From positions 1 to 29,729 of IMG/VR virus record IMGVR_UViG_3300040801_003694: a stretch of DNA of 29,729 nucleotides; one strand, 5' to 3'. Both the position numbers and the translations under genes were made by a program. The notes below the pieces were generated by a model. The model was not told the DNA's origin, ran no database searches, and saw only the letters and a list, made by a program, of their open reading frames with translations. Positions 15,305 to 27,300 of the stretch are shown piece by piece; the stretch's first letter is position 1; each line of letters begins with the position of its first letter. Source of the stretch: a virus.

Positions 15305-18300
15305 ATGGACGTCTCAGGTTTTGACAGAATCCTTTCGGAGAGTCTGACCGCAACTCGGCGTAACGAGGAAAAGCTCGCCGAGGCCTCTCAGCGGATGCAG
15401 AACAAGTTCAATCCACTCAACTACGAGAACGTAGAGCATGTGGACGGGGACACCTTTCGCCTAAAAGATCGCCCTGACTACAGCTTCCGTATCCAGAATG
15501 ATCCAAGCTTTGGGGTGGATACCTACGAGAGCGATCGCCGGGTGTACGAGCAGCAGCCTGATCGTCTGGCTGCCCACAAGCGTAACTACGCGAAGCTGAC
15601 CGGTCGTCCTGAATGGTCCATCACCATCAACGAGCTGGTTGACCGCGGCAAAGTGCAGGCTGAACAGGTCCGCCAGCGTATGTCTCAGCTGGGACAGGAA
15701 GGAAGACTGGGCTACAAGTCCAATGGCTACGATGAGTACGGGCGTGAGCTGATCCAGGTTTACGATACTGAAACTGGAGAAAACGTCTACGGCCAACACA
15801 GTGGCCGTGAACAAAACGCCAGCTACGACTCGAAGTACAACTCTGGGCAAGTCCTCAAGGATATTTTCTCTGGAGAGTATGGTAAGTACACGGCATTCGA
15901 CAATACCCGTGGCGTCAAAGATACTGCAAAGGATCTGGGCGTTAATCTAGCGGCCGGCACAGGTCGTATGCTCACAGGATTGGCTCAGGGTGCACTGACC
16001 CTGATTGGCGGAAATGGGCCGGTTGTAGACCGCTTTTTCAATGCTGTAAACGAAGGTCTGGACAACTTCCAGGATTCAGCTCTGTCCAACGAGGCTCTGG
16101 CCCGCAATGCCCGCATTGACCGAAATCGTGCTCGTAACGTAGAAGCCTACGGCGTTCGCAAACAAGAATACCTCCGTCAGGGTTACACCGAAGGTGAAGC
16201 CAGCTTCTTTGCCGGAGCAGAAGAATTCCAAGACACCGTGGCAGATCTGCTGACGGAACCTGGTTACATTATCGACAAGACGGTCGAGTCTCTCCCTTAC
16301 ATGATCGGCGTGGCCGCTGCGGGCCGTGCAGCCGTAACCCAGGCAACCAAGCTTCTGTCCAAGAATGTTCTGAAGAGTGTAACAAAGGCAGGTGGAACGA
16401 AGGAACAAGCCCGTGCTTCTGTCAAACTAGTACTCGAATCTGAGGCTGGTAAAAAGATCCTCAGCCGAGTGGCCAGCACCACCGGTGTGGCCGCAGTCGG
16501 TGTAACTGAAGCCCTGTCTACCTCCGCTGATGTCTACAACAGCGTATTGAACATGTCGGAAGCCGAAGCTTCCAAGTCCGAACAGTACCGTGCACTGCGC
16601 CAGGAAGGCATGGGTCACGTTGAAGCTACCCGTGCTCTTGCCGAAGCTGCGTTCGAGTCTACGTTCCTACCAGCGATGCTGATTGCTGGAGCGGCCTCAT
16701 TCATTACCGGTGCTGGTGGGTTCGAAGCCCGCCTGTTCACCAATCAAGCAGGTAAGTCTTTCGTGGGCAAAGGCATTGCCGGTGAGAGCGCTGTCAAGAT
16801 TGGTTCAGGCCTGACAGACAAGATCGTCGGCGGAAGCGTACGTAATATCGGACGATTCGCCCGCTTTGCTGGTCCGGCCGGCACTTCCGAAGCGACGGAA
16901 GAAGCCATCCAGTCCGGCTCACAGGAATTCCTCACACAGTTGGCTCAATTTGAGGCAGGTGTTGGCGAGGCTCCAGGTCCGGGTATTGGTGCAGCAGCAG
17001 GTGAAGGCGCAGCTATCGGCTTTGCTTCCGGTGCTGGGTTCCAATCTGTCTCTGGCGGGATCAAAAAGCTGGCTGACTCAGATCTGCGTAAGTCCGGTAT
17101 CGATGCGCTGGAAAGAGCCAAGAATGTTCGTAACCTGACGGACAATACTGGTGCCGTTGGTGGATCTAAGGTACGTGCGCAACGCAATGCTCGTAACGTA
17201 TCTCCCGAACAAGCAGCCTCTACTCTGGAAACAGTGGCGAAAGAGTGGGAGGCCTCCGATGAGAAGAACATCAAGGACATTGAGGATCTGCTCAAGCGCA
17301 AGTCTGAGATCGACCAACTGGTCGAAAAGGCGGAACAGTCCGAAGCGGGCGTAAGCCCCGAAGTACAAAAGCTCCAGGACGATGTCCAAGGGCTGTACGT
17401 CACTGCCCTGGATCGGGCAGCTGCCGCGGTATTGAAGCGGAATAAGAAGCCGGCTGATCGTAGCAAGAAAGAGAAGAGAATCCTGGCGGAAGCCATCGCT
17501 GAGAATGTGCCTTCTGTTCGCGAGGACGAGCAGTCATCGCGTATTTACTCGCATACTCGTTCTGCGATCGATGCCATTGAGAAGCAGACAGAAGCAACCA
17601 TCAAGGGAAGCGCTGAAGCCGCGGCTGCACAGGTAGACCGTGCTCTCGATAACGTACCCGAACGTGAAACTGAGCGCGTAGCTCGTGAGAAGATGGGGCG
17701 CCTGGATACTGATTTCGGCCCCGGGCTGATGGGCCACTTTGATCGTATTAACGAAGCCATCGTAAACAACGACAAAGCTGCCGTTGAGAAGCGCTTCGAG
17801 AAGTTCAACAACTTCATGAACAGCCAGCGCCACAAAGTACAGCAGCTGGCCAATTTCCTGGAAATGTCTGAGGAAGACCAGGCGAACCACAAGAAGTTCA
17901 GATACAAAGCCGGTGTCACTGAGAAGTACTACAACCTGCTCCAGGATGAGCTGGAAACGATGCAACAGGTCCGTAATGACCTGGCAGAGCTGTACAACCA
18001 GTGGAACCCCCAGCCACAGCGCACTGCGAACATTCCTGCCGCACCGAAGGTGCCGAAGCGCAGAAACTATGGTCGTGGTCCGGATCAGCAATCAGCCGAA
18101 GCGGAAACCTCCAATCAGCCGGAGAAAAAGTCTACTCGACCTCCGGCAGAAACCAAGCGCAGAAAGCGCAACTATGGGAGCGCCAAGGATGAAAATTCTA
18201 CGGAACAAGGATCAGCCGAAGACAACGTCGGACAGTCATCATCCGACACTGGAACAGGAACCGAAACAGAGACTGAGCAAGAAGCAAGTCCTGAGAGCGA

Positions 18301-21300
18301 GCCTGTCGATCAAGGAACTGAGGGAACTCCGGCGAGTGAGACGGCAGAAAGCCAAAGCAGTGAGAGCGGTACAACTGAACCGACCGCCTCCGATGTAACT
18401 CGTGAGCAGCTCGAAAACATGCCAAGCAGGGCCGTGTACAACATGGCTCTGGAACTCGGCATGCAGATCCAGGGTGTGGCAAATGTTGGTCAGATGATCG
18501 ACTTCATCCTGGAAAACCAGGGAACTGAAGAAACGACCGAACAAGTCGCCGAACAAGAGACCGAACAAGCTACAGACCTGGCGCTGGAAGACCTCAAAGT
18601 TCCAGAGCTGCAAGCTTTGGCTCGTGCCGAAGGTATCCCCCTGTCTGAGAACGGTCGCAAGCTGCGCAAGCAGGAACTCATCGACCGTCTCCGAAACGAA
18701 ACGATGGATGAAGCTTCTCAACAGGAGGTAGAACAAAGTGCCAGAGAGCAAGAGCAAGCAGAAACCGCGGCGGAATCCAACCGAGAGGGTGGGACCACCG
18801 AAGAATCTGTCACAGAGAACCGAAGAGAAGCAATCGAATCGGCGATCTACGACGAAAACGACTTCGTAGCCGGCCTGACTCGCATTTGGGCATTCTCTGA
18901 CAATGAACTGAACGCAACCCTGGCTCAACGTCTGCTGGAAGTCCTCGAGGGCCGTAAGATCAAGATCACGGTGCTGAATGACAAGGACTTTGTTGCACGG
19001 GTGAAGAAGGATGGCGGCAAGAACTACGAAGATGATCCGCCAACTGCCATGTTCCTGGGTAAAACTCAGGAAGTTCTGCTGCGCAAAAAGACCCGCAACT
19101 CGAATGCAATGGAAGAGGCCTTCCTGCATGAACTGACTCACGCTGCTATCAACGGCTGGATGATGCGTCCTGCCAAGAACAAGCGGGATCGTACGCTGCG
19201 TGACCATGCCCTGAAGACTCGAGGCATGATCATCAATCGTCTGGAGCAGCGGGTTAAGGATAATCCGGAAGACACAGATGCAGCTGACGTTCTGTCCCGT
19301 CTGAAAGAGAACAAGGAAGAGTGGATTGCCTATGCATGGTCCAATGAGAAGACTCAACGTATCCTAAGTGAGATTGACCTCGGATCGAAGTCTGCCTGGA
19401 CCCAGATCCTGGACATGATCAAGGGCATCCTCAAACTGGATCGTCGTTCCGCTCTCACCCACACCCTGCGCATCTCTAACGAGATCTTCAAGAATGAAGA
19501 GGGACAGCCCGGACGGACTTCTCGTGATGGTCGTACCCACACACCGAGCAAGGCTCAAGATCAGACAGCCCGCCGAGTGCGTACGCTGCTGAACCGTGTG
19601 GACACCCTGACAACCCAGCTGGAAGCAGCTGAGCCTGGTTCAGGGGCAGAGATCAACCTGGCTCGCCGACTGGAAGAAGCCAACGCTGAACTCGAGAAGC
19701 TCGGAACTGAAGAGCAGTCTGTAGCCTCTGAAGCTGAAACCGCTGTTGACGAAGCCGAAGCTGAAGTCGGAGCACAAGCGGAGGCGCAGCCGGAGCGCAG
19801 TGCAGAGACGGAAGCTGAGGCGCCCGTCGTAGCAACAACGAACAATGACCTGTGGTGGGATCGTATCAACGAAGTTGAACGACTCCAGTCACTGCTGCGT
19901 AATGGATCCATCACGGAAGAACAGGTTCGTTTCCCTGGTTCTATGGAAGAAGACCAGCGCCGATTTGAAGAACTGATGGCGAACGGTAACACTGCTGCCA
20001 GCGCACTGGCGCAGATGGAAACCGATATCAATGAGCGTCTGGACCGCAGCCAACCGCGGACAGAGATCCCTACAGACTACCTAAACCTCGAAGAAGCTGT
20101 ACAGAGTGCTGTACAACTCACCAAGACCGGTGAAACAGACCGCGTACAGAATATCCTCGAGGGTGCTTCTGACTTTACTTCAGAGTCCAACTGGACACGT
20201 ATCAAGAAATGGATCCTCGGTTCCTACGATCGTGCCAACATCAAGGACATCATCACGGAAGCCTTCAGAGGCCGCCTGATTCCAACCAGCGTGGAAGCTG
20301 GTTTTGACACAGCCCGTGATAAGGCCCGCAGCCTGATCACAGCTGTACCGAACCTGCATGATATTCTCAACAACCCAGTGGGTCGTCGTAAGCTCTATGA
20401 TGCTCTCGAGCTGACACCGGCTGAAGAGGCTGCGTTTGATGCCTTCGCCGAATTCCGGAACGAGATGAAAGATGCGGTTGACTCCGCATTCCAGGAACTG
20501 TTCCGTGACAAGATCGACTACCGTGACGGTAACCGTATTGCGCAGAACCCGGCCTACCTGCTCACGGACGACACAGACACACTCCTGCCGGGTGTGATCA
20601 CGGCTATCGCCTACGAGAGCATGAACTGGGTCACAGGGGACGGCTCACGTCTGTACAACGACGATGAGACCATTGCTCGCATTCTGGGTCTGCCTGACGG
20701 TGCACAACCCAATGACAAGCAGATCCGTCTGCGTACGGCCGGCACACTCCGCCGTAACGTGAATGACCGGATCGGCAGCGCGGTGTACCGCCACCTGAAC
20801 ATCAGAGCCAAGAACAGCCCTGACATTGCTCCGAACCTCGACGAGCGTATGGAAGCAGCGCTGGGTACGATTGCCATCCGCGCACTGCAGATCACTCGTC
20901 CAGCCGGACAGCGTGGTCCAGGCCGCGTACAGGCCATCACATTCGATGGAGCTGAGTTCCGTGCGATGAAGGGCGAAGAAGCCACAGAGCACGAAGATTA
21001 CAGCAAGCCAATCAGCTTCATCCGGGCTACGGCCGCAAGCAATCGCGGATCCCGTCGCTTCCTGCTGAGCAATCCAAACGGATACCTCCAGGAAGACATC
21101 CGCCCGGGTCGTACTGCCATGAACCGCGTGTTTGGCGTGTCCAACGTCATCAAAGAGCCGCTGACCTCGCCTCCAACGGAAGAGAACATTCCGAAGAAGG
21201 CACTGCGCTCCGTAACACGTCTGTCGAAGAAGATGCGCGAAGCCATTCGATTTCAGCAGTCTCGCGAATGGCAAGCCAATACGCGCCTGATCGACAAAGT

Positions 21301-24300
21301 TCGTCAGTTTATTCCTGAGCAGTACCTCAAGTACGCTCACGAAATGGAAGATGACCTGTCATCTATCCATGACCTGGAGCTGGACAACGTCGAGGGCCGT
21401 AACAGAACACTGATGACCGCGCTGGAGAATGCTCTCAACTGGGGAGCACGTGAAGGCGATGGATCTCTGTGGTTCACATACTCAATGACTCGTACCGGTC
21501 GTACGATGATCGACTCGACGTACATCAATCCACAGCAGAGCAAGATCCACCGCTTCCTGTTTGGTCAAAAAGCTTGGCAAGAAACCATTGAACCTGGCGA
21601 CATTGAGTTGCTGGAGAATTTCAAGATTGCCGTAGCCCAAGGACTGGGCATCAAGGTTGATAAGATGACGCGGGAAGCGATCCTCGCGGCTGTTGAAGCA
21701 CGGATGCAGGACGAAGACGTCCAGGCAGCCCTGGAGGAACTGGCCACGGATGGCCCGATCAACCTTGAAGTGGATGGGAATCCAACGGCACTGGGTAGTC
21801 TCCTCAAGGAAGAGGGGACACACACCCTGGCTGCGCTCATGGCGTGGCAGGACTATCTGGATGCAGATGGCGGGGCCTTCACCACAAACCTCCCAATCGA
21901 GGTCGATGGTGTAACCAACGGCTTTGCGGCTGGACTGCTGCAAACTCCGCCTATTGATCCTCAGGCGATGGAACGTCTGAAGGATCTGCTGCGTGCGGTG
22001 GGTGTTATTTTCACGGAAGATGAAGAGAAGAGCTTCGCAGAATGGCTGAGAGACCCGAGCAACCGGGACAACTATCAGTCCGCTGCAAGAAAGACGGCCG
22101 AGGCAATCAGTCGAATGATGCCTGGTGGTGACCTCTTCCAGTCATTGGATCGTCGGGAAGAAGCAGACCGATTTATGATGGTGATCGGCGAAGAAATGAA
22201 CACGTTGCTGGCATCTGGATTCAGCTTGGATGAACAAGCTCTGAAGGATCCGAAGACCGGTCGTGACTTTGCCAAGAACCCGCTGATGATCGTGGCTTAT
22301 GGTGCCAGCTCTCGTACAGTCGCCAACAACTTGGTTGAGAACATCTGGCTAGAGGCTCACCGCCAAATGGCCGCGGTAAACCGTATGCGCATCAAGGAAG
22401 GTGAAACTGAAGAGCAGTTCAAGGAAAGACAAGCCCAGGCATTGCTGGATGTACTCAACAAGTACATGGATGTGAATAACACCGGCAAGGAAGCCTACTA
22501 TTTCTCACGTGGGTGGAAGTTCAAGGCAGATGAGAAGTTCACCCGCGATGATCTGGACGTCATGATCGAGCGCAAGCTGGTCAAGGACAAGTGGGGCGAT
22601 CCGGTAACTGACATTCAGGGACTGGCTCGTTCATTCCAGTTCCAGGATGACAAGCGCAGCAAGGAATACCTGAAGACCAACTTCACCCGTGCCATGAAGG
22701 CCGTGTATGGCCGCGGCATCGAGGCAGCTCTGAGCGAGATGCTGTCCGGTATCCGGGAAATCCGCAACACGTACACCCAAGCCATCACAATGATGAACGC
22801 GATCTTTGTCATCGAGTTCCAGCGTCGGGTGGAAACAGAAGAGGCAGCGACGGGCCGGGTAGTAGGCCGTCACCGCCGTACACAAATCGTAGAGCGTATG
22901 CACGCAGAAGGCCTGGTGCCAAGCGTAGCCTCCGCCTACAGTGATCCGAACAACCTGTCTGAGAACCTCGAGCTGACAGCGTGGCAGCACAACCTGATCA
23001 ACGATCAGAATGTGAAGATCCTTCACGATGACTACGAGGGCGTAACCCGTATCCATTACGGAGATGGTACGGTTGAAGTGCTGGGTGACACCAAGTCCAC
23101 AACCAACAACCTGACCGCTCGCGACCCAAGCACTGATGTGGGTGTGGCGGGTATCGTTGGAAACATTCACTCTCTGGACGGAACCAACTCTGCCGACATC
23201 TTCGGAGCCTTCGACGTACTCAACATGTTCGATGCCTGGGTCATGAAGCTGAGTGATCTGGGAGCCGTTCCCAATCAGGGTAACAACCGGTTCTTCAACC
23301 AGCACCGTGACTATGACATGGGTCAGGAGCTGGTGCGTTCGATGGATCGTATGCTTCTGCTGGTTACAGAGGGTGACGGACGACTGAGCGCTGCTCAACG
23401 CCGTGCAGCCGGCAACCTGCTGATCAGCGAGATGAAGAAGCACGGTCAATGGTCGGAGGACATGGATGAGCAGTACACGATCGATATGGGTGCAGATGGA
23501 ACACCCATCTACGATACGCAAGCTGTCATGAATGACCTGGCCGCCGACATGCGGAACACGGTTTCGCAGGTTACGGAAGCCAAGGCCGAGATCATAAAGA
23601 TCATCGGCAGAATGGATCAGTTCGCCAACGACGGAACGGCATATGAAGTGCCAGAGAACCGTCGCAACGAGCCACTCCCCACATTGGAGGAAACTGAGAA
23701 ACATGCCAGACAAACCGCTTCAGCCGAGAAAATCACAGCCAAGGCCGCCACGTTGGCGAGAAACCTGGATAACGGTAACTTCAATGAAGCGTTCTTTAAC
23801 TGGCTCCAGGAAGAAACAGTTCGGCCAAGTGAAGCTCTTCGAGTTCTGAATGAGCTGATCCAAGACAACGCCATTGGCAATGTCGCCGAGCAGATGAACC
23901 AGTTGGTAGCAGTTCTCCACCAGTATGCGAACAACTCCAATCCTATCGTGGTGGGACGTACCGCTGGTCCGGATGCCAAAGGTGAATACAGCAACGGTCA
24001 GATCACCATTGACCCAACCAAGTTCGGCGAAGAGGACAATCCGGTTGAAACCCTGCTGCACGAGATTCTGCACGCAGCCACAGCCGAAGCTCTGGACAGA
24101 CTGGAACAAGACAACCCAGACTTGCTAATGAGCATTCACGCTCGAGGACAAGCGCTGTACAACACGCTGAAGTCTCGCAAGAACCTGGCACGTCCGCAGC
24201 AAGAGTTCCTCATTGCCTGGAAGGCACAGAAGGATCCGGTTATCCAGACTGGAGAATACCTGGCGCATGTACAAACCGGTCTCCTCGAAAATGACATGGA

Positions 24301-27300
24301 CCAGCTGTACCTGGCGTTCGGCACTCCTCGTAGCCAGTGGATCTCAACCTTTGCTGCGATGGGTTCAATCCTGACTCAGGGCAACACCAAGACAATCAGA
24401 CTGCGATCATCACAGGACAAGGTAAACAATGACCTGTTTGACGCAGCCAACGAAGGTAAGAAGCTCGAGCACCAGAAGCTCCTGGATGCGTTCGAGGACA
24501 TGCGTGCCATTGATGAAGAGCATGACGGCCAGTCAGCCCGTGAATACGCAGAGTTCCTGCGACCGGTAATGAATGGCATTCTCCTGCCTGGTTTGGCAGG
24601 TCTCATCAACGACGTCATTCTGAAGACTGGCGTCGAGACTGACGGAACGAAGAACCTCGGTGAAGTAGAACGTGGCAGCGATGCTGACATCCTGAAAGTT
24701 CAGGTAGCTGGCGCCAAGCTGACTAATCCCGGCGACATGACAGCACAGGAAGTGCTGGCTCACGAGCTGTACCACGCCATCACTGGGTTCGCTCTGGAAA
24801 CTGACACCAAGGTCAGAGCGGAGCTGCGCAAAATTTACGAGTACGCCAAGGATCGGCTAACTTGGGAAGACTTCATGCCTCCGGCAGATGAGATTGCTGG
24901 AGACCTGTCTGCGGTGGAGGCAGCCGCACAAGAGCGCTATGACTACGTGTTTGGTCGAGTGCCTTTTGACAAAGACGGGAACCCTGAAGTCGATCAGCTG
25001 CAGGAATTTGCTGCGCTGGGCATGTCCAATAAGCCATTCGCTCTGGCACTGTCCCGAATCGACGCACCGAGCGCTGCCGAACCCATCTGGGACGGTAACA
25101 TTCTCTCGTCTCTGGTTAATCTGATTAACAAGGGACTCGAGATGCTCCGGAGCTACACCCTGGGTACTCGTAAAGCGCAGTCTTCCGCTGAAGCTCTGCA
25201 CAGGCTGAGCCAGAAGGTAGTGACCATCAACAAGAACGCGAAGATCCGCGGTAAGCAGTTGAAGGGTCACGATGCAATGTGGCGCAACAAGGTAGACAAC
25301 CGCGCAGGTGAGTGGATCTCCAATAAACTGGAAGCAGCACAACGTAGACTCCGACTCAGCGAAGAAGAGAAGAAGACTAACGGGTCTGTAGCCAAGTGGA
25401 TCCGCATGGGAACCCACGCAGCTCTGGCTTCCCGTACTGAAGCACAACAGAAGGCGAACAGAGAGTTCATGCGCCACCTGGGTGTGAACAAGCAGTCCGC
25501 CCTCTCTGAGATCATCTCCGAGGTCATGCCTTACAACAAGGATGACCGTGGCGGAGCTGACGGTAAGATGGGCTTCCTGGATCTGCTGAGACACTCGAAG
25601 GTGTTGATCGACATGGCTCGCCAACGAGCGATTGAGCACACAAGCTCTGTGCTGATGTCTGCATTCGATCCGAAGCGCAGGCTGAACCGTGCGCAGCGAC
25701 TGGCGATGACCAATGTCCTTCTGCGTACCGACCTACATGCTCTGACGCAGCACAATGATGCTCGCAAGCTGAGCGAGATCCAGGAAATGATCCGTAACGA
25801 TCAACTGATCGATGCTGAGCTGGCTCGCCTGTACCGTGCACTGGTCCAAGAGCTGGAAGCTCAAGGCGCCAGCGATGTGCTGACCATGTACGAACGTCAG
25901 ATGGCATCCCTGGCCAACTACATGACCAAGGGAATCATGCTGGAAGACAACGGCATGAAGAACGTGCACAACATCGTGCGCCAGTACAATCTGACCAACT
26001 ACAAAGATCGCGTGTATATCGCTGATCCCAAGAAGCTGGATCCAATCCTGGATCAGATGGTGACTCTCCAAGCTCTGAAGCGCACGGAAGTTCGAGATCG
26101 AGAGCTGGCACTGCAAGTGATCGACCACGAAATGCAGCGCACTGATGACAATGGATTCCTGTACACGATGGGCATGGCCGGCAACTTCAAGTACGCCGCT
26201 CTGACTGACCTGTTCCAGAATAATCCAGTGCTGGTGCGCAAAGGCTACGTCTACGACATCACAGACGGTGACCGTAACATCGAAGTGATCTTCGACACGC
26301 CAGCTGAACGTGAGCGCATGAGAGACTTGGGCATGGTTCGTATCGGGCGTGTACAGGAAGACCGTCACGACCGGTCAGCTCCATATCCGAGAGCCATGTA
26401 CAAAGGCTTCCGTGGTGCTAGCACCTGGCAGAAAGCAACAGTTTCTCTGACCTCGACCCAGCGCCAAGGTACGTCGCTGTTCGAAGTGTCTGGCTTTGAT
26501 CCGAAGCGCACAGGTTGGAACCTGGGCCGCATGATTGCCTACAAGGATGTTGAGGCGAAGAAGCAGTTCAAGCCTGGTCAGTTGAAGACTGATGCACCTA
26601 TCGCCATCCCAGTGCTGGACGAAGCGGGTCGTATCGTAGACTACACCTACGAAATGAGCCTGAAGGACCGTGCACACCACCTGAAGAACACTCGTAACAA
26701 CGACTACTTCGATCTGGTGCTGCCTCGTCAGTTTGGTTCGATCCCTGACCGTATCCACACCAAGAAGATCAACAGCCAAGCTGCTGACTTGATCTTCAAG
26801 GAGTACATGGCGTTCAAGGATTCACCGGAGCACAAGTTCGCCAAAATTGGCAAGTACTCGAACAAGCGCGGTAAAGACATGTGGAACGTCATCCCTGATG
26901 ACATGAAGCGTGAGCTGGCCGAGAAGTTCAAAGGTACCCAATTCGTGGACAAGAAGGGCCGCCTGATTGCTCTGCCTCTGAGAGATGAAGCAGTGAACCT
27001 GGTGATGGGCTTCCGCAAGCTGTCGATCCTGGATCTCCCAGGGCCGAAGGGCAAGAAGCTGATCCGTGGTCAGAAGGCTACATTCGCAGCCAAGACTGCC
27101 GAGAAGGTCTGGCAGGAAATCATGCAGCTGGTTCGCATCAAGATGGCGATCATCAACCCAGAAGTTGTGATCGGCAACCTCAGCTCGAACTACGGCATCC
27201 TGCTGGCGAAGGGTATTCCGGAAAGATACATCCGAGACAAGACCTCAGAAGCGATCCGTGGTATGCGTCAGTACCAGCGTGATGTGCGCAAGGTGGACGA

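Noticed and set aside
18239-19357. 372-codon open frame on the minus strand
   Set aside because: It lies wholly inside the polymerase gene, has no ribosome site in context, and its translation is a low-complexity mix with many Cys, Phe and Leu typical of antisense reading of Glu/Lys/Gln-rich sequence.
22631-23713. 360-codon open frame on the minus strand
   Set aside because: Antisense to the conserved polymerase motifs B to C; His/Val/Leu-rich shadow of a codon-biased gene.
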